A stretch of 37,752 bases of DNA from Bacteroidia bacterium (GTDB lineage: Bacteria; Bacteroidota; Bacteroidia; UKL13-3), in the NCBI GenBank assembly GCA_019695215.1, contig JAIBAK010000036.1, forward strand, positions 1 to 37,752. Reading direction: 5' to 3'. Numbering within the stretch: position 1 is the stretch's first letter; every line of letters begins with the position of its first letter. Under the pieces are notes generated by a model. That model was given only the letters and a program-made list of their open reading frames with translations. It did no database searches and was not told where the DNA came from. Made by a program: the position numbers and the translations under genes. Below, in pieces: positions 32,721-37,752 of the stretch.

Positions 32721-32954
32721 TCCCGAATGAACTTACTTAAAGGATTTGTAATCCGGCTTACCATTCACTACTAATGTTTCATTAACAGGTTTGGTAAATA
32801 CAATTACCCAATCAACAAGCCTAATCGCAATAAAATATCGCTCTTTCCGGTTATGCTTTTTGAACCCATATGAGTCGCAAGTTACCAATTCGGAATCGGA
32901 TTGCAAATCCTGCTTCACAGATAAGTTCGGGATTACAAATCCCGAACGGCAGGG
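32698..32954. repeat. 257-bp inverted-repeat element, copy B
   Basis: The same element as 31306-31562, differing at about six positions, one of which turns the interior TAA stop into TTA, so its minus-strand frame reads on as FTKPVNETLVVNGKPDYKSF. It abuts the N-terminal coding region of the 32100 lipoprotein. Confidence 0.85.
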
Positions 32955-32996
32955 CTAAAAATTGAAAGGGCCCATAAGCCCGCTATTCTCCACGCT

Positions 32997-33047
32997 CTCG
33001 CAGGTTTGTAACCTGTGAGACAAAATAAATCAAGATTGCATCTTGAT
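32997..33047. repeat. Pair of REP-like hairpins between elements B and C
   Basis: CTCGCAGGTTTGTAACCTGTGAG (32997-33019), summarised as stem CAGGTT/AACCTG with flanking CTC/GAG, and ATCAAGATTGCATCTTGAT (33029-33047). Two adjacent short palindromes with TTTG/TTGC loops follow the same design as the hairpins in the 257-bp element but with a different stem sequence, as expected for a second REP family. The rest of 32955-33126 is AT-rich and shows no gene. Confidence 0.55.
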
Positions 33048-33126
33048 ACGAATGCTTGTTCAAGCTCATTATTCAAATTTAATACAACAATTCAATTTTA
33101 AGTAGCCCGTTTTACCAATATAATCC

Positions 33127-33383
33127 CCATAGCTGTTCGGGATTTGCAATCCCGAATGAACTTACTAAAAGGATTTGTAATCCGGCTTACCATTCACTAC
33201 TTATGTTTCATTAACGGGTTTGGTAAATACAATTACCCAATCAACAAGCCTAATCGCAATAAAATATCGCTCTTTCCGGTTATGCTTTTCCAACCCATAT
33301 GAGTCGCAAGTTACCAATTCGGAATCGGATTGCAAATCCTGCTTCACAGATAAGTTCGGGATTACAAATCCCGAACGGCTGGG
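33127..33383. repeat. 257-bp inverted-repeat element, copy C
   Basis: Same orientation as copies A and B, and as far as I can compare by eye identical to A over all 257 bases, so movement or conversion was recent. It ends three bases before the start codon of the small ORF at 33387. Confidence 0.85.
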
Positions 33384-33386
33384 GTG

Positions 33387-33539
33387 ATGGCCGGTAATTA
33401 CTCCCTGCGCTTTTTTTTGCAGCAAACAGCCACCACTTTTTTATTACCTCTAAAAAAAGAGGCTATTCAAAGCATTGATACCCCCGAAGGATTTGAGCGC
33501 ATCAAAAAAGAATTGGATAAAAAGGAGAAAGACCTTTAG
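33387..33539 (+). CDS. 50-residue ORF, possibly the 3' remnant of an interrupted gene
   Basis: ATG at 33387, TAG at 33537. The product (QTATTFLLPLKKEAIQSIDT, then PEGFERIKKELDKKEKDL) has normal protein composition and a helical, charged C-terminus. It is the only plus-strand candidate in this zone and begins immediately at the edge of element C, so it may be the end of a longer gene cut by the insertion rather than a complete gene. No family recognised. Confidence 0.4.
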   Translation: MAGNYSLRFFLQQTATTFLLPLKKEAIQSIDTPEGFERIKKELDKKEKDL

Positions 33540-33606
33540 TTTAAATTAAATCCTCTCCCCCTTTGGTGGCGTATAAAATACCTGCCAATTCAACTATTTC
33601 TTGTTA

Positions 33607-34191
33607 CTATCTTTCTACTATATAACTCAGCTCAGTTACCCCGCAGGCAAATGGATGAGTTGATACCAGATGGAGTTGTGTTTTTTCGGTTATGCCTGCA
33701 AACAATGGAATTCCTTTCCCCAGAATAACCGGATTCACAAAGAGCCAATAACCGTCAATCAGGTTGAGTTGCATCAGTGCATGGGTTGCCGAAGGGCTAC
33801 CGAAAAGCAGTATCTCTTCACTTCCCCCGTTAGCCATTTGTTTTAGCTGATTGATGCTGTCGGTAAGATTTCCGCTGATAATTGTGGTATTAACCAAAGC
33901 CTGATTAGCGGAATTCATTGTTTTTGACAATACCACCTTATGCACTTTGCTGTACCACTCTGAATGCACTCTGTCGTGTTTGGTTGCGTTGGGCTTGTCA
34001 GCGGCAGTAGGCCAGTAATTTTCCATCATCTCATAAGTTATCCTGCCGTACAAAGCGGTATCGCCTTTACCTATCCGTTTCTCTACATGATCAAAAATTT
34101 CGTCATTAATTTTAATCCAGTCCATTTCTCCGTTTGGCCCTGCTACAAAACCGTCAAGCGACAGGTGCATAAAGGAAATTATTTTTCTCAT
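33607..34191 (-). CDS. RibD C-terminal/dihydrofolate reductase-like family protein
   Basis: 194 residues. The N-terminus MRKIISFMHLSLDGFVAGPNGEMDW is the standard opening of this family; GKGDTALYGRITYEMMENYW and EILLFGSPSATHALMQLNLIDGYWLFVNPVILGKGIPLF match the NADPH-binding and C-terminal signature of the RibD_C fold. These stand-alone proteins are reductases of unknown substrate found widely in accessory regions; they do not replace FolA. It is the clearest enzyme in this minus-strand zone. Confidence 0.9.
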   Translation of the reverse strand: MRKIISFMHLSLDGFVAGPNGEMDWIKINDEIFDHVEKRIGKGDTALYGRITYEMMENYWPTAADKPNATKHDRVHSEWYSKVHKVVLSKTMNSANQALVNTTIISGNLTDSINQLKQMANGGSEEILLFGSPSATHALMQLNLIDGYWLFVNPVILGKGIPLFAGITEKTQLHLVSTHPFACGVTELSYIVER

Positions 34192-34250
34192 AAGGCTTTA
34201 TTTTATGTATTGTGGTATGGGTTTGTTATTTTAAATAAATGAAATTTTCC

Positions 34251-35510
34251 TCACTTTATTTCGTTTCCGTTTTTGTCTATGTAAAATTCCCGGTCGTATA
34301 GCCTTACTTTGGCTTTCCCGTTTTTAAATTGCTGCGCTGAAGTATATTTTAAAGGAATTACCGCCTTCCCCGTTTTGTCAATATACCCGTACAACACATA
34401 TTCGTTTCCGTTTGCATCCATCACGCTGCCTCCTTCAGCAATTGCCAAACCCTCCGAAAATTCTCCTGCACCGGCATAGTTTAACAGGGTATCGATAACC
34501 AACCTTCCGCTTACATCTGCATAGCCAAAATTACCGCCCGGTGCCGGCCTCACCCATACAAGTCCTTCTGAAAATTTTCCGATATCAAAATAGGCAGGGG
34601 AAATCACTTCTTTGCCACTTTTATCTACCACACCACATTTGCCGTTTAATTTTACCTTTACATATGAGCCTCCGGAAAAACCATAATCAATCCAGTCGTA
34701 TTTAACGGGTACAATTTCATTACCCAAAGAATCAACTAGTCCTTTTTTACCCGCAATTTCTACCAAATACCTGTTTGCATAACTTATTTCATTACCCACA
34801 TCATCATACACAGCCTGATAAACGGTATCGTATTTTGCAGGAAAAATTACCCGGCTATATAAATCAAATCCATGCAGTTTTGATTTATCTGACAAATTGT
34901 ATTTATAGAACCCGTATTTCCCGTTTTCGCTTTTATATACCACCAGGAAGCCCGGCATCGTAATAGTATAATATTCTTTCCCGTTTTTGTCAATATACAT
35001 CGGTTCCGGATAATCCAACTTTAAAAGACCTTTATTGGAAAAAGATAATGAACCATCACAGTTATTACATTTATATATTTCTTTGCCTGTTTTTACATCT
35101 ATAATACCCATTCCCCCGCTGGTAAAATCAACCCAGGCTACATTTTCAAACATGTCATACACCCGTGTAAAGTTACATTGCTTCCCCTTGGTATCGATAT
35201 ACAAAAACCCATAATCAGTTAACCTTACTCTTGCATAGCCGTATTTAGAAAAATCCTCGTTTACTTCATCGTATTGCAGTGGAATCACTTCTTTTCCTGT
35301 TGTATCAACAAAGCCCCACTTTTCGTTTAGTTTCACTGCTGCAAAACCATAAGAAAAACCATGGACCTCTTCATATTTTGGTGGTATAACGATTTGCCCC
35401 TTTTCGTTTTTATACCCGTACCCTTTCTCCGAATCGTTATACGATGTTAAATTCTGCGCCTGCGAAAAAAATGTGATAAGGCAAAGTAAAACGGTGGTGA
35501 TTATTTTCAT
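34251..35510 (-). CDS. Secreted WG-repeat protein
   Basis: 419 residues with a Sec signal peptide (MKIITTVLLCLITFFSQAQ). About eight WG/KWG-type beta repeats follow, each with a (W/Y)GF/GY(V/I)D core, a G(K/N)EVI/IVIP strand and a (K/Q)YD/Y turn: EKWGFVDTTGKEVIPLQYDE, KKGLVDSLGNEIVPVKYDW, GKCGVVDKSGKEVISPAYFD, YGYIDKTGKAVIPLKYTS. The repeats fill the protein. WG-repeat proteins are common in Bacteroidota accessory regions; their role is unknown, probably ligand or protein binding in the periplasm or outside. Confidence 0.9.
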   Translation of the reverse strand: MKIITTVLLCLITFFSQAQNLTSYNDSEKGYGYKNEKGQIVIPPKYEEVHGFSYGFAAVKLNEKWGFVDTTGKEVIPLQYDEVNEDFSKYGYARVRLTDYGFLYIDTKGKQCNFTRVYDMFENVAWVDFTSGGMGIIDVKTGKEIYKCNNCDGSLSFSNKGLLKLDYPEPMYIDKNGKEYYTITMPGFLVVYKSENGKYGFYKYNLSDKSKLHGFDLYSRVIFPAKYDTVYQAVYDDVGNEISYANRYLVEIAGKKGLVDSLGNEIVPVKYDWIDYGFSGGSYVKVKLNGKCGVVDKSGKEVISPAYFDIGKFSEGLVWVRPAPGGNFGYADVSGRLVIDTLLNYAGAGEFSEGLAIAEGGSVMDANGNEYVLYGYIDKTGKAVIPLKYTSAQQFKNGKAKVRLYDREFYIDKNGNEIK

Positions 35511-35555
35511 TCTCTTATCCTTTTATGTGTTCAATAACACATATTGTCATTATAA

Positions 35556-35918
35556 TTATTTTTTGATTTCAACACGAAACAGTATCCTTTTAAAATCTTT
35601 GTCATTAGGATTGTACAGCGGTCTTACTTTGTTATTGGTGGCAGTTAATATATTGAGCTCCATTATTTTTTTTAGTTCATACTTTCTCCATCTGTCTCCA
35701 ACTTTTCTGTCAGTCGGGTGGCTTGTGTACCCTTTAACAAACCACGCTCGTAAAGCATATATTCCTTCTTCCAAATGGTTTTGATGTATACTGTAAAGTT
35801 CTCCAATAAGATAAGGTTCAACAATTCGATACTCACCGGAATACTTAAACTCAATTAAATTATCTCCCTTAATTGCGGTCATTAAAGTGTCAATTATTTG
35901 TTGCTCTTTTGGTGTCAT
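35556..35918 (-). CDS. Small WYL-like domain protein
   Basis: 120 residues from the ATG at 35918 (MTPKEQQIIDTLMTAIKG). The frame is open to 36128, but the extra 70 codons cross a strong hairpin and a junction motif shared with 37728-37752, so they are very unlikely to be coding. The protein has LIEFKYSGEYRIVEPYLIG, GIYALRAWFVKGYTS, WRKYELKKIMELNIL: the beta pattern and the R-x-veP and final K-I-x-x-L elements are those of WYL ligand-sensing domains, without a DNA-binding part. Small stand-alone WYL-like proteins are frequent in this phylum. The role is unknown. Confidence 0.65.
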   Translation of the reverse strand: MTPKEQQIIDTLMTAIKGDNLIEFKYSGEYRIVEPYLIGELYSIHQNHLEEGIYALRAWFVKGYTSHPTDRKVGDRWRKYELKKIMELNILTATNNKVRPLYNPNDKDFKRILFRVEIKK

Positions 35919-35939
35919 TGTAAAGTTGTTGATCAAAAA

Positions 35940-36125
35940 TGTGTTGTCAGCAATGAGGCATAACGTTTGAGTTCCGCAAAGGCGGGATAAGATGTGAAAA
36001 AACTCATCCACACTTTGCATGGTAAAACTGGTGATAAAAACCGGCAAAAGCAAGTATAAAGTTTGCTGTTGCTCGTTGCACTTGTCTACCTTTGGTAGAA
36101 ACGAGCGGCAAAATTTGATTCTAAA
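35940..36125. other. Folded noncoding spacer with junction motif
   Basis: About 190 noncoding bases. GCATAACGT at 35958-35966 and TGTGAAAAAAC at 35993-36003 recur together at 37728-37752. Between them is TCCGC-aaag-GCGGGA. Further on GCTCGTT (36071-36077) pairs with AACGAGC (36100-36106) around TCTACC-ttt-GGTAGA (36085-36099). Read on the minus strand, the order is hairpins, then ACGTTATGC, then the next gene's ATG about 40 bases on. This resembles an attC-type cassette end (GTTRRRY-like core), but the opposite core is not recognisable. The remaining part up to 36268 is AT-rich and shows nothing. Confidence 0.4.
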
Positions 36126-36268
36126 CAAACAATCCCATGCATCCTTGTTGCAAAGGACGAGTTGGGGAGGGGAGCAAATGTAAAACTTATTGCCATATAC
36201 ACAAAAAAAGAAATGCTGCTAAACTTTTTAATTTACTTTTTATTTATCGCACCTTTAAAACAATAAGA

Positions 36269-37498
36269 TTATAGATATCCGTTTTCAACTAACCATTTAA
36301 TGGCTTTATTTCTCATTTGGTCAGCGCGATCAAAGTTTGTATTTTCAATTAGTTTCAGAGGTGTTGAAGTGCCCACTACGTCATCCACTTTGTATATTTC
36401 AATTTTTGTAACCGAAGGTCCCGAAGTAACAGGCTGTATGCTTGCCACAAATTTTGCAACAGTATTGCCCGATGCATTGGTTATTTTATACAAATCGCTA
36501 CCGTTCATATTTTGAACCGTATATGCTCCAATTAATTTGCTGCCTTTATATATATTATTACCATTTACTGAAATTTGCTCGTTATTTTCGGGTGCTACTG
36601 TAGATGAGTTTTCTTTACCCTTTGCCGGAATACGAATAAGTGAAACTTCGCTGTATTTTTTAAAAGCACCCGCCATCCAGCCAATTGTATAAACGCCATC
36701 TTTGCTAATCTTTATGGAATGAGTGGTAATATCGTTTACTTTGGTAACATCTGTCCACGAATATCCTGCACCAAAGTGTATGTCAAATTTTTTATTCTCT
36801 CCGTTCACTTCAAACTTTAACACATCACCTGCATACAAATAAAATTTTTGATAAGGTCGTGTGGTTAAAATTTGCTTATTGCCCAAAGAAAGAATTTGAT
36901 TAATAACAGAATTTCCTTCTGGCGTTTTCATATCAAACAAGTCGTCTGATAAATTTTCTGAATTAATGGCATTAAATTTTGCTTCCAAAACTGTTGCAGA
37001 ATCAGGAATACTGCTTTTGTGTGGTATTGTTTTTTTGTATTCTAAAATAACAAAATCAAATGGAAAGCACCTCATAGTAGATGTTAACTCCTTTGTTACA
37101 AAAGCTTCATAAACTACAACAACACCATTGTTCAATTCATCAACCGAAAATTTTACCCGCTGGCATTTATATCCGCCAATAGTTTTGAAATCTTGGTAGT
37201 AAGTTGACTCTACCTGTTTTTGAGAATTTACATTAGTATAAGTGATTTTGCCAGTTTTTTCAGCATACGTCAAATGAACCCCTTTTTCACAATTAAAAAC
37301 ATCAACATCTTTATTTTTATCCGTTTCAACTCTAAAACTACTGTTTTTAAAGTATAGGGTTGCCGTGTATTTATCTACAACAGCGTTTCCTTTATAACGC
37401 GAAATTTCATATTTTATTTTCCCGTTAAATGCGTTTGATTGAGAATATGCAACCACTGATGTAAGAGCAAAAATTAATATTACAATTGTGTTTTTCAT
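36269..37498 (-). CDS. Secreted protein of unknown function (GLPGLI/DUF4412-like N-terminus)
   Basis: 409 residues. Sec signal peptide MKNTIVILIFALTSVVAYSQ. The first half is a beta-rich domain (NGKIKYEISRYKGNAVVDKY, TLYFKNSSFRVETDKNKDVD, YYQDFKTIGGYKCQRVKF, VVYEAFVTKEL) whose G-Y-K-C-Q-R and F-V-T-K-E features resemble the periplasmic GLPGLI/DUF4412 families. The second half (about 200-409) is a separate region with LFAGDVLKFEVNG-like strands and a TITNASGNTVAKF-type repeat; it may bind ligand or lipid. The second half has no assigned family. It is followed by the folded spacer. Confidence 0.72.
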   Translation of the reverse strand: MKNTIVILIFALTSVVAYSQSNAFNGKIKYEISRYKGNAVVDKYTATLYFKNSSFRVETDKNKDVDVFNCEKGVHLTYAEKTGKITYTNVNSQKQVESTYYQDFKTIGGYKCQRVKFSVDELNNGVVVVYEAFVTKELTSTMRCFPFDFVILEYKKTIPHKSSIPDSATVLEAKFNAINSENLSDDLFDMKTPEGNSVINQILSLGNKQILTTRPYQKFYLYAGDVLKFEVNGENKKFDIHFGAGYSWTDVTKVNDITTHSIKISKDGVYTIGWMAGAFKKYSEVSLIRIPAKGKENSSTVAPENNEQISVNGNNIYKGSKLIGAYTVQNMNGSDLYKITNASGNTVAKFVASIQPVTSGPSVTKIEIYKVDDVVGTSTPLKLIENTNFDRADQMRNKAIKWLVENGYL

Positions 37499-37551
37499 TG
37501 ATTTTATTGTGTTTTTTAGATTTATTAAAAATTTGGCGCAAGATAATTAGT

Positions 37552-37713
37552 TTATTGTTTGCTTTTTTTGATATGCGGCTTGTTTGTTATGCCTATGTAC
37601 CAGTTTGAATATTCAACATACAGTGTCGAGTTTTTCTTTACCCAATATTCATTTTCCGAATAATGCTTTGGGCTGTATCTGTTTGTAATGGTGTCATATT
37701 GTGTGTTTGTTGG
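37552..37713 (-). pseudogene. C-terminal gene remnant without a start codon
   Basis: A 53-codon open frame between stops reads YDTITNRYSPKHYSENEYWV and KKNSTLYVEYSNWYIGITNK to a TAA at 37552. It has protein-like composition (Tyr/Trp-rich beta pattern) but no ATG, GTG or TTG. The junction motif lies about 15 bases upstream. It is either a broken gene end or a frameshifted short ORF. Confidence 0.35.
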
Positions 37714-37727
37714 TTATCTATACTTAC

Positions 37728-37752
37728 GCATAACGTCAGAGTGTGAAAAAAC
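37728..37752. other. Second copy of the junction motif at the window edge
   Basis: GCATAACGT (37728-37736), CAGAG, then TGTGAAAAAAC (37742-37752) matches the two boxes at 35958-35966 and 35993-36003, with 5 instead of 26 bases between them. The element is cut by the window end. Confidence 0.45.

Noticed and set aside
32997..33383. CRISPR array suspected from repeated GGATTTG...AATCC motifs
   Set aside because: The repeats are palindromic REP hairpins without regular spacers, and no cas genes are present.
33201..33425. 74-codon minus-strand ORF through element C, and its counterparts in A and B
   Set aside because: It consists of the repeat itself with different flanks in each copy; the transposase-like stretch has stops in two copies, so it is a decayed fragment rather than a gene.
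35919..36128. N-terminal extension of the WYL-like ORF to 190 residues
   Set aside because: It crosses strong hairpins and the junction motif shared with 37728-37752; the ATG at 35918 begins a well-formed protein.

Overview
The window is about 38 kb of a Bacteroidota chromosome, most likely an aerobic, free-living member. The evidence is two secreted proteins ending in type IX secretion (T9SS) sorting domains, many lipoproteins with a Lys-rich segment after the lipobox Cys, WG-repeat and TPR-kinase families typical of the phylum, the promoter pattern TTG-N19-21-TAnnTTTG, and tyrosine catabolism through homogentisate. Everything below was read by eye from sequence; no database search was run.

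Layout. 1-5.8 kb is a plus-strand core block: the end of a TPR protein, a secreted CotH-type protein, the murein transglycosylase MltG, a YbgC-like thioesterase, a YihY membrane protein and methionine aminopeptidase. 5.9-10.6 kb holds a secreted lipoprotein, a GNAT acetyltransferase, and an ECF sigma factor overlapping a protein that looks like a dual membrane-spanning anti-sigma factor (cytoplasmic end, inner-membrane helix, periplasmic linker, outer-membrane barrel), followed by a Cys-rich lipoprotein.

10.6-17.2 kb is the most unusual part. Three tandem two-gene units each carry a conserved promoter, a small lipoprotein, and the 5' end of a secreted protein. In the first two units (exact 857-bp period) the secreted partner is cut to 69 codons; in the third it is a full 1364-residue T9SS-exported hydrolase/beta-helix protein. 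The two 69-residue ORFs are identical in protein but differ at nine nucleotides, all synonymous. A 22-codon remnant of a histidine-kinase 3' end lies left of the array and is paralogous to the intact kinase ending just right of it, so the block sits between two copies of that 3' end.

17.2-29.8 kb is mostly housekeeping: the TPR sensor kinase, a split MnmC pair (FAD oxidoreductase plus MnmD methyltransferase), topoisomerase IV ParE, a cupin, a lipoprotein, a lipoprotein MsrB, a Crp/Fnr regulator downstream of hmgA-hpd, a lipoprotein, ArfB and a NYN-domain protein.

29.8-37.7 kb is an accessory zone of minus-strand small genes of mostly unknown function (VF530 frameshift remnant, lipoproteins, RibD/DHFR-like reductase, WG-repeat protein, small WYL-like protein). 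They are interspersed with three copies of a 257-bp inverted-repeat element that appears to carry a decayed piece of a REP-associated transposase, and with folded spacers that share a GCATAACGT...TGTGAAAAAAC signature and recall gene-cassette junctions.
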